From Deltaproteobacteria bacterium (GTDB lineage Bacteria; Myxococcota_A; Polyangia; JAAYKL01), in assembly GCA_030595125.1 (NCBI GenBank), contig JAUVDV010000013.1, forward strand, positions 1 through 64,000: DNA of 64,000 bases. Direction: 5' to 3'. The position numbers and the translations under genes are program-made. This document shows positions 1 through 9,441 of this stretch, piece after piece. The notes under the pieces were generated by a model that saw only the letters and a program-made list of their open reading frames with translations, was not told the origin of the DNA and searched no databases. Position 1 is the stretch's first letter. Every line of letters begins with the position of its first letter.

Positions 1-79
1 CCCTAGCAAACTCCCGCTACCGACACCCTTCAAAAGACTCTGGCACTTTCTCAGAGTTTTTCTTATCATCTATTTCACC

Positions 80-607
80 ATGAAAATGAAGGACATGACT
101 GTGTACCCGAGAATTACCTTGCTTCACGCTCTCGTCTCGTCAGCGTTTTTGTTGTCACTACTGCTCACCGGCTGCGCGGATCCCGTGGAGCAAAAACCAG
201 CGCCGGTCCCCACCCCCAAACCCGCCGTCGAACCCAAAGAGAAGCAGGCGCCGGCAAAACCGAAGCACGTGGACGATCCTCTGATCGGATCCTGGAAAGT
301 GGTCGATGCAAAAGGGAACTACGCCCAGGGGAACATCGGCATTGTCTGGACGTTCGAGGCCGGCGGGGTGGCGAAGAGCGCCGGTCTTGCAGATCCTCCA
401 AGCATGGGACGCCATGACGGCCCTGCGGGTGTCAACGCTGTTCACACCGAGAGCTTGTGGTCCTGGAGGCGCGTGTCAAATGGCAAGATCGAAATAGCGC
501 CAAAGGGCACTGCTGGCGCCGGAGAGATCAGCCATTCCTTTGATGGCGACAAGCTGGTCCTCGACTGGAACAGGGGCGGTCAGATTTTGCACTTGGTCAA
601 GCAGTAA
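80..607 (+). CDS. putative lipoprotein, unknown function
   Basis: ORF with N-terminal hydrophobic stretch and lipobox LLLTGC followed by a Pro/Lys-rich linker. Confidence 0.7.
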   Translation: MKMKDMTVYPRITLLHALVSSAFLLSLLLTGCADPVEQKPAPVPTPKPAVEPKEKQAPAKPKHVDDPLIGSWKVVDAKGNYAQGNIGIVWTFEAGGVAKSAGLADPPSMGRHDGPAGVNAVHTESLWSWRRVSNGKIEIAPKGTAGAGEISHSFDGDKLVLDWNRGGQILHLVKQ

Positions 608-618
608 GGGTAACAACG

Positions 619-1986
619 TTATTTGGGATGCGTGGCCCTGAGGGTTCTGTCCAGTTCCTTTATCTCTCCCAGAGATTTTGTCATGGCGGCCCAGCCGTAC
701 CAGTAGGCGTAGTCCGGGTTTGCGTGGAACACGCCCTGGTAGGTGCGCATGCGATGTTTGAGGAACATTCTGAGCAGCACCTGTTCGATATACGACCCGC
801 CCGTGCGCTTGAAGTACAGGAGGTCGGGATAGGCGAACTTGTAATGATCCGGCTTCTTCAAAATTCCGTCTTCGTAGAGCCCTGCCACGATGGTGATGGC
901 CTCTGCCATGACGCGATCGGCCTTGCGAATCAGTGAGTCCGCCTTCTCCATATGATCCCGGGCGAACTTCCCGGAGTGACAATTGCCGCACGTGGCGAGC
1001 ATCTTGTCCCGCTCCGCCTGCCAGTCCTCTTCGGTAAGCCGGATAAAATCGAGAGACTTGAAGGTGTCAAGCCGATCGGTGGGCTTCCCTGTCTTTGGGT
1101 TCAGCACTCCGAGCGCCTTGAGGATGATGGTCCGGTCCTTCGCCCATTGCTTGTCCTTCGGCATGGGCAACCTGACGGCGAAGAATCCCCAGGCCACCCT
1201 GTTGGTGTGGGTCCCCTGCGGCAAGTGACAGAACTGACACGTCGGGGCCGAAGTTCCCTTGTGCAGCTTCCCCTTCTCCCTGATGGTGTAGCGGGTTCCG
1301 TGTTTGGAGCTTGACCACATCTCGTACTGCGGGTGGTCGTAGCCCATGTGGCACTGCTGGCAAGCCTTGGGATCCTGGGCCTCCCGCTTGTCGAAAGCGT
1401 GCCTCGTATGGCATTCGTCGCAGGAGTTGTTGTTGTATCGCTGACCCTTCTCCTGACGTTCTTTCCGCTGCGCCTCCGACTTCAGACCCATATTGTGGCA
1501 GCCGCCGCATCCCTTGCCACCCGCCATCAACTCCTCGGGCTCCATGGCGGTGACGGGCATCGCCAACATGACGGCCCACCCGTGGCTGTGCTTGCCCTTT
1601 GAAAACTGCTCCACCTGCTCATCGTGGCATTCGGCGCAGACCTGTTCCGACGGGAACGTCGCGAGGTGGGCATCATCGGGGCTGTTGTGCTTGTCCCCGT
1701 GGCATTCGGAGCAGGAGATGTCGTTTTCCCTGTGCTTGCTCCTCTCCCAATCCGCCACCCAGCCGGGAGTTGCCGTCCTGTGACAGGTCACGCAGGTTTC
1801 CTCGTTCGGATCCCTTTCCGGTTCTTTCGAGTCAGCCAGGTCCTTCGGATCGGGCTGATCCTTCTTGTCGACCTGTTCTTTTTTATCCGGTTGTTCTTTT
1901 TTTTCCGGCTGGTCCGACTTGGGCGCGCCGTTACAGCCGCCAATCCCCAGCAACATCAGAAAAACGAGAAGCATCTTGCTTTTCAT
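619..1986 (-). CDS. octaheme c-type cytochrome, hydroxylamine-oxidoreductase-like, predicted lipoprotein
   Basis: Eight CxxCH motifs (CVTCH, CSECH, CAECH, CGGCH, CDECH, CQQCH, CQFCH, CGNCH); lipobox LGIGGC; Lys/Asp-rich linker; C-terminal HANPDYAYWYGW segment. Confidence 0.85.
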   Translation of the reverse strand: MKSKMLLVFLMLLGIGGCNGAPKSDQPEKKEQPDKKEQVDKKDQPDPKDLADSKEPERDPNEETCVTCHRTATPGWVADWERSKHRENDISCSECHGDKHNSPDDAHLATFPSEQVCAECHDEQVEQFSKGKHSHGWAVMLAMPVTAMEPEELMAGGKGCGGCHNMGLKSEAQRKERQEKGQRYNNNSCDECHTRHAFDKREAQDPKACQQCHMGYDHPQYEMWSSSKHGTRYTIREKGKLHKGTSAPTCQFCHLPQGTHTNRVAWGFFAVRLPMPKDKQWAKDRTIILKALGVLNPKTGKPTDRLDTFKSLDFIRLTEEDWQAERDKMLATCGNCHSGKFARDHMEKADSLIRKADRVMAEAITIVAGLYEDGILKKPDHYKFAYPDLLYFKRTGGSYIEQVLLRMFLKHRMRTYQGVFHANPDYAYWYGWAAMTKSLGEIKELDRTLRATHPK

Positions 1987-2166
1987 GAGGCGTTCTCCTG
2001 TCTACAGAAATTCCAACAGGCTCCGACAATATCAGCGCAATCATTGTCAATCAACCCGCTGGCTTATCTCTGCCTCACAAGTGCATCCCCTGAAGACCCC
2101 ATACAAAGAGTTCATTCCCAATATTTTCTGGAGAAATTCCGCATTTTGTCTATAATTAAATGAGAT

Positions 2167-2679
2167 ATGTCTGTATTTAATCTGGAAAAATCGCTTGAAA
2201 GAGCGGAGCGGAGACTCGGAGTACAATCCGATCGTTCCGGAAGAAAGATACGTTCCGACAGGGGTCGATCCAGGATCCCGGCGGCTGTCTTGAACCACCT
2301 GGCTATTCTTTGCTCAACTCGGGAACGTCCCAAAATGCGTACTTTGATGCACGACATCCAGACATTTTGCGTTGAGCGCGCAATGAACGTTCCCTCGAGG
2401 GCGACGTTGTACAAATTGCTGCCCGGACTACCGGTACCCGCATACAGGGTGGGTGACCTGCCGCAATCGGTGCAAGACGCTCTGTACAATCAGGTTCCGG
2501 ACGCACTGGTCCCCGGCCATCAGGTGGCTTATTACTGTTTCAATTACGGAAACTCGAGAGCGGTGAGCTTCGCGGCCGGGCTGCCCTGGTTGGCGCTGTA
2601 CCAGGCGGTGCGCCTGCCCGGCTATCGAAAGAAGAGCCTGGGCCTGGCCCTGGCGGTGAGCGCAGCGATAGGAGTCTGA
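2167..2679 (+). CDS. conserved hypothetical, candidate antitoxin partner of the downstream nucleotidyltransferase
   Basis: ORF ending 2 bp before the next CDS; role inferred from gene order only. Confidence 0.5.
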   Translation: MSVFNLEKSLERAERRLGVQSDRSGRKIRSDRGRSRIPAAVLNHLAILCSTRERPKMRTLMHDIQTFCVERAMNVPSRATLYKLLPGLPVPAYRVGDLPQSVQDALYNQVPDALVPGHQVAYYCFNYGNSRAVSFAAGLPWLALYQAVRLPGYRKKSLGLALAVSAAIGV

Positions 2680-2680
2680 G

Positions 2681-3346
2681 ATGAATATCCGAAATCCCGT
2701 TTCCGTTATTCCGCAAGCTGTGGGGGACGCGGTCGCCCAGATCCCCTATTGGTTTGTGATCGGTGGACACGCGGTGCGTTGTTTTTGCCCCTACAGGCCC
2801 TCAAGAGACGTGGACTTCGGTGTGAACCGCCAGCGGGATCTGAAAGACCTGGTAGGTCGGCTGAAGGAACAGGGCAACGTGGAGATCCTGGAGCGCGGAA
2901 AAGACACGGTACACCTGCGTTTTGAGGGAATAGATATCTCCATTTTCGTTCTGGAGTTGTTGAAGCCCTTTGTTGAGGATCGCAGATTGACACCCGAGGG
3001 GGTTTTGGCGACCAAATTACACGCCATCCTGGACAGGGGAGTTCGCAGAGATTTTTTCGACCTGTACGTGACGATGCAGAAATTTTCCATGGGCATCGCG
3101 GAGTGTCTGGCCACCGTCCGCCTGGTGTTCGAGCAGGAAGTCAACGATGCGTTGTTGCTCAGGGCCCTGACCTATTTCGACGACGCGGAAAGAGAGGCGT
3201 CGTTGCCAGGCGAGGGATCTGACGATTGGGCAACGGTGAAGGATTTCTTCATCACGCGGGTTGGAAACCTTCTCGTTCCTCCAAGACGGGAACTGGAGAT
3301 TCAGAAACTCGTGGTGGATGTTCGCGAGGGCATTCCACCTGAATAG
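2681..3346 (+). CDS. nucleotidyltransferase-fold protein, AbiEii/AbiGii toxin-like
   Basis: GGHAVRCFCPYRPSRDVDF (G-G-x-A ... R-D-x-D) followed by LATKLHAILDRGVRRDFFDLYVTM, typical of the AbiEii-type family. Confidence 0.65.
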   Translation: MNIRNPVSVIPQAVGDAVAQIPYWFVIGGHAVRCFCPYRPSRDVDFGVNRQRDLKDLVGRLKEQGNVEILERGKDTVHLRFEGIDISIFVLELLKPFVEDRRLTPEGVLATKLHAILDRGVRRDFFDLYVTMQKFSMGIAECLATVRLVFEQEVNDALLLRALTYFDDAEREASLPGEGSDDWATVKDFFITRVGNLLVPPRRELEIQKLVVDVREGIPPE

Positions 3347-3405
3347 TTCGGAAACAAAAGGAAATTCGTATCAAACTCCATAGTCGATGATGAACACTTG
3401 ACGGT

Positions 3406-3452
3406 GCATCATCCTTGTAAATTGAACATTGCATATTAATATTGCAAGGACA
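3406..3452. repeat. copy 1 of a ~45-bp AT-rich direct repeat
   Basis: gcatcatccttgtaaattgaacattgcatattaatattgcaaggacat, nearly identical to 4667-4714. Confidence 0.85.
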
Positions 3453-3565
3453 TACAGGTGTCGAAATCCTCCCAAGAACAGCAAGCAGGTGTTTGCAAAC
3501 TGCGTTGACACACCTTCTCGCGTTCCGTTAGCATTCCTTCGTATTCAATAGCTTCTGGATATCAT

Positions 3566-4630
3566 GTGGGAGGTATCGTTTTGTCGCATATCGTGAAAGC
3601 TCTCCCTGTTGTCCAGGTTTCGATAATCATCTGTTTGTGTATCGGCCTGTCGCCGCTCTTTGCCGGCGCCCAGGACAAGAAGAGCGCACGGTCGAAAGCG
3701 TGGCAAATGTACGTTGACTGCAAGCCCGATCTCACGCCGGCTCAAAGTAAGGAATTCGAGTCAAAGTCGTGGGACGATCGCAAGCTCTTTCTCGCAACCC
3801 ATTGCAAACATGTGTTTAAGCCGGAAATGGCACAACCCGTGAAGAAGAAGCCCGTTGCCGTCGCGACAGAGCAGGGGGAGCACAAGATCGCCGTTTTTCA
3901 GATCGTCAATGAGGCCGGGATGGACCAGAGGGATGTGTCCACCCTCGACATCATCGTGGAAAGGACCGTGAAGGAGAAAGCTCACGGCCGGTACGGGATC
4001 GTTGTCGTGGAGCCGGCGCAAGAGGGGGAGTACTGCGATGACGGCTGCATGCTTGAAAAGGTGGGGGCAAAGGGTGCAACTTTCGTAGTCCACGGAAAGC
4101 TGAGTTCGTTCGGCACAGGGCAGATCCTCTCTCTTGAGCTTGTCAGAACAGATGGAGCAGAGATGGTGGCGAGCACCGTGACTGATGCGGTGGCCCTCGA
4201 AAAGCTTCCCGGCGAGACCCGCACCGCAGTGGAACTGCTGATCTCCAGAAGTCCGTTTGAAAAGCCGGCCACAAAGGTAGTCGCACCTGCCGGGTTCGTC
4301 GCCGCAAAGCCCCGGAAGTCGGCCATGAGACCCCCGCCCAGGCCGCCCAGCTACAAGGGACCCAGGATCGCAGCACATATCTTCTTCTGGGGCGGGCTGG
4401 ATATCGGGGCTGCCGGGGGCATCTTGCTAGAAGCCGGAGTAGAAGAGGCAGCCATCGGGTTCTTTGTTGGCGGGGGCCTCTGCGTGTTCATAGCCACCGT
4501 CTGTGCCGTAAGGTTTTCCACGTTGAGGGAGAAGCGGAAAACCTGGAACAGGAAGTACGGCGGAACAATGTACGGCGGACCGATCGTCACACCCGACTTC
4601 GCGGGGATGGGGTTGGTGAAGAATTTTTAG
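3566..4630 (+). CDS. hypothetical exported protein with C-terminal hydrophobic segment
   Basis: 354-aa ORF, N-terminal hydrophobic segment, hydrophobic region near the C-terminus. Confidence 0.65.
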   Translation: MGGIVLSHIVKALPVVQVSIIICLCIGLSPLFAGAQDKKSARSKAWQMYVDCKPDLTPAQSKEFESKSWDDRKLFLATHCKHVFKPEMAQPVKKKPVAVATEQGEHKIAVFQIVNEAGMDQRDVSTLDIIVERTVKEKAHGRYGIVVVEPAQEGEYCDDGCMLEKVGAKGATFVVHGKLSSFGTGQILSLELVRTDGAEMVASTVTDAVALEKLPGETRTAVELLISRSPFEKPATKVVAPAGFVAAKPRKSAMRPPPRPPSYKGPRIAAHIFFWGGLDIGAAGGILLEAGVEEAAIGFFVGGGLCVFIATVCAVRFSTLREKRKTWNRKYGGTMYGGPIVTPDFAGMGLVKNF

Positions 4631-4666
4631 CTTTCATGTTTGACCGATGATCGGCGTTTCGAGCGA

Positions 4667-4714
4667 TGCATTATCCTTGTAAATTGAACATTGCATATTA
4701 AAATTGCAAGGATA
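4667..4714. repeat. copy 2 of the ~45-bp AT-rich direct repeat
   Basis: gcattatccttgtaaattgaacattgcatattaaaattgcaaggatat. Confidence 0.85.
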
Positions 4715-4751
4715 TCAGGGGAGGGGCAGGACTGCTCGCCGTGCCATCAGC

Positions 4752-4875
4752 CCGCAGCATGAATGCTGCGGCAACGATGCGCGCATAGCGTGCAAGCCCT
4801 TTGGGCTTGGGCGGCGGTTTCCCAGATCTAGTGGGAACGCAAGCTCATCCTGACCGCGCTCTATTCAGGGCGCGG
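4752..4875. other. intergenic cluster of inverted repeats (possible structured RNA or REP-like element)
   Basis: ccgcagcat-ga-atgctgcgg (4752-4771), caagccc-ttt-gggcttg (4793-4809), ttccca/tgggaa, ccgcgct../..ggcgcgg (4854-4875). Confidence 0.5.
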
Positions 4876-4974
4876 CATGTAGGACGGAACGGCAAATCCT
4901 GGAGTCAGGGAAGCTTTCTGGTAATATCGAAGTGAACGAACAGTGAAGATCCAATACTTCGAGATGGAGATGCC

Positions 4975-6219
4975 ATGACGAGTTTCAAAACAAACCCTGT
5001 CCGTACATCACTGATAGCGTGTGCGATGTTCGCCCTTGTCGCCGCGTGCGATGACAACACGTCAAAGGAACCGGACGCGGGAACAGACGCCGGCGCTGAC
5101 GCATCGTCGATCACGGATCTCGTCTACGGTGAGTTCGAACCCTGGGGGTACCCCATCCAAGACTACATCGACGTTCACACCGAGGAGTTCGGGGAAGACG
5201 GATTCTTCAAGTCGATCTTTGACCTGGCGGTCTTCGAAGATCGACTTTACCTCGGCTACGGCGACGCGGATCGCAACCTCGGCCGGATAACGCCGATCGA
5301 GATTCGATTCTGGTCGCAAGAGGATCCGCTCGCGGTAACGGCGGAGTTCACGACCCAAGAAGAACAGATCGATCGTTTCCGGCAGACCGATGACCTGCTG
5401 ATGATTCCCGGCGTCGACGCCACCGAGGACGACCTCCTGGGAAACGCCTACACCTTTGGAGCTGGAGGCGAATGGCACAAGAGCCGCACTCTGGACCTCG
5501 CGTGGCACGTCCACGACATGGCGGTGTTGGACGACATCATCTACGCGTGCGGCAGCGGCGGCACGATGGATGACTACAACAACTCCACCGTAAACGCGCT
5601 CTTCTACGAAAGTGACGACGGAGGCGAGAACTTCACACTGGCCCAACAGATCACTCACCCGGACCCCCCCGGTGACCAGCGGCTCACAACGCTCCTGTCC
5701 GTGGGTGGTGAACTCTACGCTTTTGGATACGTGTCGAAGTTAGAGGGAAGCTCGAGCAACATCTCCTCCCTGCTAGCCTACCGCAAGGACGGCGACGAGT
5801 TAGCACCCCTGTCGGGTTTCCCTTCCTTCTGGGTGACCGACGCTGTGCAGATGACCGAAGATCTCGGGATTATAGTGGGCGTACACACCAGCGGCTCGCT
5901 GGCGTGGGGATGTATTCTCATAGACGGCACCGACAGCTTTGCGAATGTTCCCATGTGCGAAGGAAAAACCGTGCTGGATCTGGAACCGCTCGCCGACGGA
6001 CGAACCCTCGTCATCTATCTGGACATGGACACGTATCCCACCCCTGACACCGACAGCTGGGGGCTTCGCGTCGGAGTTACCGAAGACGGGTCCGATCTGG
6101 TGGATCTGATTTCGCAGGACATCGAGAGTTCCCCTCAATCCATCGCGTACTGGCGGAAAAGCCTTTACCTGGGCCTGGACAACGGCGAGGTATGGCGTTC
6201 CGAAGGCCTGTCGCCCTAG
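4975..6219 (+). CDS. putative lipoprotein, possible beta-propeller
   Basis: Lipobox-like FALVAAC then D/A-rich linker (EPDAGTDAGADA); 414 aa. Confidence 0.65.
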   Translation: MTSFKTNPVRTSLIACAMFALVAACDDNTSKEPDAGTDAGADASSITDLVYGEFEPWGYPIQDYIDVHTEEFGEDGFFKSIFDLAVFEDRLYLGYGDADRNLGRITPIEIRFWSQEDPLAVTAEFTTQEEQIDRFRQTDDLLMIPGVDATEDDLLGNAYTFGAGGEWHKSRTLDLAWHVHDMAVLDDIIYACGSGGTMDDYNNSTVNALFYESDDGGENFTLAQQITHPDPPGDQRLTTLLSVGGELYAFGYVSKLEGSSSNISSLLAYRKDGDELAPLSGFPSFWVTDAVQMTEDLGIIVGVHTSGSLAWGCILIDGTDSFANVPMCEGKTVLDLEPLADGRTLVIYLDMDTYPTPDTDSWGLRVGVTEDGSDLVDLISQDIESSPQSIAYWRKSLYLGLDNGEVWRSEGLSP

Positions 6220-6824
6220 CCGAACAGGGCGAGCACTCCCTGCGCCATCAGGCGATGGCCTTCGTCCGAGGGGTGAACACCGTCCTCGGTCAGCAGGTGC
6301 TCCACTGCGGATCGATCTCGCCAGTACTCGTCGATGTCCGCGAGGGCGGCTCCGGGCTCTGTGCCGATTTCCCGGATGACGTCGTAGAAAAGGGACGCCT
6401 TTTCCTGATCGCCCTTCAAGGCCAGCGGACACGAGGTAGCGAGCAGCGGAACCGCTCCACTTTCCCGCACCCGCGCCGCGATCCCCCGGACGGACTCCTC
6501 GAATCTCTCGACGGACACGCCGCAGAAGAGATCGTTCAACCCGAACTGAATTACCACCAGATCCGGGGAATGCTCGACGATCCTGTCCACCCGTTCGAGA
6601 CCCCCTGCCGCAGTATCACCGGGAACACCGGCGTTGATCCGGCGAATCGAACCAAGGCAAAATCGCGCTTCGAGCCCATCGACGAACAGATCGAAGAAGC
6701 TCCTCGTAACCATCCAACCCTGTGTCAGTGAATCGCCAAGACCGGCCACGATCACACCCGAACCCCCTTCGAGCTCATCGATGATCGGCGCCAGGCTGAT
6801 CTGCAAAAGTTGTTCCCGATTCAT
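6216..6824 (-). CDS. SGNH/GDSL-family hydrolase
   Basis: GLGDSLTQGW block I; FGLNDLF block III; C-terminal DGVHPSDEGH (Asp-His). Confidence 0.85.
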   Translation of the reverse strand: MNREQLLQISLAPIIDELEGGSGVIVAGLGDSLTQGWMVTRSFFDLFVDGLEARFCLGSIRRINAGVPGDTAAGGLERVDRIVEHSPDLVVIQFGLNDLFCGVSVERFEESVRGIAARVRESGAVPLLATSCPLALKGDQEKASLFYDVIREIGTEPGAALADIDEYWRDRSAVEHLLTEDGVHPSDEGHRLMAQGVLALFG

Positions 6825-6910
6825 TTTTTTTCTACGAAACCATTCTTTTTCATTACAATTAAGAGTCGTACATGAAATAAAAATAACTCCCTAACCAAAA
6901 GGAGGAGGAC

Positions 6911-7801
6911 ATGAATCCTCGCTCATTCAAATTTGTCCCGGTTCTTGTGGTCATCTGCGCTTTCGCCATCGCGTGTTCAGCCAAGGCACCTGCTTTCGAC
7001 ACCGACGGGGGGACAGACGTCGGTTGTGAACCGGGCGAGACACAGGTTTGCGAGTGTACCGACACCGGAATATCCGGAGTTCAGACTTGTGATGTAAACG
7101 GCGACTGGGGCGAATGCCTTTGCTCCGATCCGGATCCATGCGGCGACGGCGTGGTGTGGGTCATCGATCGCTCCGGGAGTATGGCCGATCCCGCTTCCAA
7201 GTGGACCGACTTCATTGACGTGTTGCAGATCATCATAGATGACAACAACGGCACCGTTCCCATGGGCCTCGTCATGTACCCGGACAACACGTGCGATCCC
7301 GAAGATACCCAAAACGTGGAGAACCTCTGCATGTATCCCGATGCTGTGGACATATCGGTGGGCTCGGGCACGGGCCAGTCTGTGTGGGATGCCCTCGACG
7401 ATGTCGAAACATGCGGGGGAACACCCACCGCGGGTGCCCTCGAGGTTGCCCTCCAGGAGGTCCAGAGTTCCGCCACAGAGCTACAGATTATTCTGATCAC
7501 TGACGGCCTGCCCAACTGCAACCTCGATCTGAATCCCGTGACCTGTGACTGCATCAAGGACACTTGCATTGACCAGCCCTACCAGTGCCTCGACTCCGAG
7601 GACACGATGGCGGCGGCGGCGGCCCTCTACCATATCGGCGCGCCGGTTCACGTGTTTGCCTACGATGTCGAAACTGATCTGATGGATGTCATGGACGATA
7701 TGGCAGAAGCCGGCGGATCCAACCACGCCGAATACTGCGCCGACGCCACCGACCTGGAGATCTCCCTGGCACAGTTCTTCGAAACAATCGTGGACTGCTG
7801 A
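6911..7801 (+). CDS. von Willebrand factor A domain lipoprotein
   Basis: Signal peptide, VVWVIDRSGSM (MIDAS DxSxS), ILITDGLPNC. Confidence 0.8.
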   Translation: MNPRSFKFVPVLVVICAFAIACSAKAPAFDTDGGTDVGCEPGETQVCECTDTGISGVQTCDVNGDWGECLCSDPDPCGDGVVWVIDRSGSMADPASKWTDFIDVLQIIIDDNNGTVPMGLVMYPDNTCDPEDTQNVENLCMYPDAVDISVGSGTGQSVWDALDDVETCGGTPTAGALEVALQEVQSSATELQIILITDGLPNCNLDLNPVTCDCIKDTCIDQPYQCLDSEDTMAAAAALYHIGAPVHVFAYDVETDLMDVMDDMAEAGGSNHAEYCADATDLEISLAQFFETIVDC

Positions 7802-9265
7802 TCAGTATGCCCTGGCGAAGAGAACCCTTCGCTTAGAGGGTTTGCCCGTCTTGATGCACTTGCCCGGCTCCGAATCCGGCCCCTGACCCTCAAGCGGTAT
7901 ACAGCGAATGGTGACTTTGGTTTCTTCCTTGATAGCGGTTTCTGTTTGCGCGGTCCCGTCCCAGTGACACCACGCGAACCTGGATTCGCCGTCCTTGAAG
8001 ACGTCCGTGAAATCACCCCACGAATCTATGGTGACCGTGTTGTCCTCACGGAACTTCACAGCCCGTTCGAGCAGGAAGTCCTGAAACCCGTCTAGCACTC
8101 CCCCCAAGTCCTGAGCGAGGGTGGCGATGGGCATCTTGACCTTCCCGTCGGCTATTCGGAGTTTGGTCATGGCCTCTCCCGATTCGATATCCCTCGGGCC
8201 GAGCTCTATTCGGATGGGCACTCCTTTTCGCTCCCACTCGTAGTACTTCTCCCCGGGGCGCTTGCCTTCCCTGTCGTCGAGTTCCACGGCCACGCCCGCC
8301 GACTTCAGTTCATCCCGAAGCCCTGCCGCTGCGGGGAGCACCTTCTCCTTCTCGTGGGCCTTGCGGAAGATGGGCACGATCACCGCCTGCACCGGCGCGA
8401 GCTTCGGCGGAAGAATGAGACCCGTGTCGTCCGAGTGGGTCATGATGAGACCGCCTATCAGCCGGGTGGACACGCCCCAGGAGGTTTGCCAGACGAAGTC
8501 CTCGCGACCCTCCTCGTTCTGAAATTTCACGTCGAAGGCCTTGCCGAAGTTCTGGCCGAGATCGTGGCTCGTGCCTGCCTGCAGCGCCTTTCCGTCGCGC
8601 ATCATCGCCTCGATGCTCATGGTCTGAACCGCGCCCGCGAATTTTTCCGACTCGGTCTTGATGCCGCGAATCACCGGCATGGCCATCACATTGTGCGCAA
8701 AATCACCGTACAGATCGAGGATGCGCAAGACCTCCTCCGACGCCTCGTCGTGATCGGCGTGGGCCGTGTGACCCTCCTGCCACAGAAACTCGGTCGTCCG
8801 CAGGAACAGTCGCGTGTGGACCTCCCAGCGCATGACATTTGCCCACTGGTTGATGAGCAGCGGGAGATCCCGATACGAGTCGATCCACTTGGCGAAGAAG
8901 TGGCCGATGATGGTCTCCGAGGTAGGACGAATGGCGTACTGTTCCCCCTCGGGAAGCGCCTTGCCCCCCGCGTGGGTCACCACCGCAACCTCCGGAGCGA
9001 ACCCCTCCACGTGCTGCGCTTCCTTGTTCAGAAAGCCCATGGGGATGAGCAGCGGGAAGTACGCGTTCTTGTGACCGGTCTCCTTGAATCGCCTGTCCAG
9101 GCCGGCCTGGATCTTCTCCCAGATCGCGTAGCCGTGAGGCTTGATTACCATGCAGCCCTTGACGACCTTTGCCGCCTCGGCCAGATCGCCCTCGCGCACT
9201 ACGTCCTGATACCATTGAGGAAAATCCTCTGCCTGGGTTGTGATTTTTCCTTTTTCTTCTGCCAT
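7802..9265 (-). CDS. proS: prolyl-tRNA synthetase (archaeal/eukaryotic-like type)
   Basis: [81 protein letters not shown]; start taken at MAEEK. Confidence 0.93.
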   Translation of the reverse strand: MAEEKGKITTQAEDFPQWYQDVVREGDLAEAAKVVKGCMVIKPHGYAIWEKIQAGLDRRFKETGHKNAYFPLLIPMGFLNKEAQHVEGFAPEVAVVTHAGGKALPEGEQYAIRPTSETIIGHFFAKWIDSYRDLPLLINQWANVMRWEVHTRLFLRTTEFLWQEGHTAHADHDEASEEVLRILDLYGDFAHNVMAMPVIRGIKTESEKFAGAVQTMSIEAMMRDGKALQAGTSHDLGQNFGKAFDVKFQNEEGREDFVWQTSWGVSTRLIGGLIMTHSDDTGLILPPKLAPVQAVIVPIFRKAHEKEKVLPAAAGLRDELKSAGVAVELDDREGKRPGEKYYEWERKGVPIRIELGPRDIESGEAMTKLRIADGKVKMPIATLAQDLGGVLDGFQDFLLERAVKFREDNTVTIDSWGDFTDVFKDGESRFAWCHWDGTAQTETAIKEETKVTIRCIPLEGQGPDSEPGKCIKTGKPSKRRVLFARAY

Positions 9266-9363
9266 GAGATGGGCCTCCATTCAGGAGGCGTTGAGTAGCA
9301 CGAAACTCGTTGAGGCTCTAGTACTGAGCGAAAAACTCGTTCATAACAGTGCCCAATCGCAAA

Positions 9364-9401
9364 TACTCAGTCATTGAGTAAAAATACTCAGTCATTGAGT
9401 A
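9364..9401. promoter_or_regulatory. two tandem 17-bp perfect palindromes (tactca-gtcat-tgagta), 21 bp apart
   Basis: Identical copies at 9364-9380 and 9385-9401, ~40 bp upstream of the 9442 CDS. Confidence 0.7.
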
Positions 9402-9441
9402 AATAGTTGCTTCCACCTAAATACAGTGCAATATTAAGCAT

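Noticed and set aside
8354-9298. 314-aa plus-strand ORF opposite proS
   Set aside because: Antisense of a strongly recognised proS; shadow ORF
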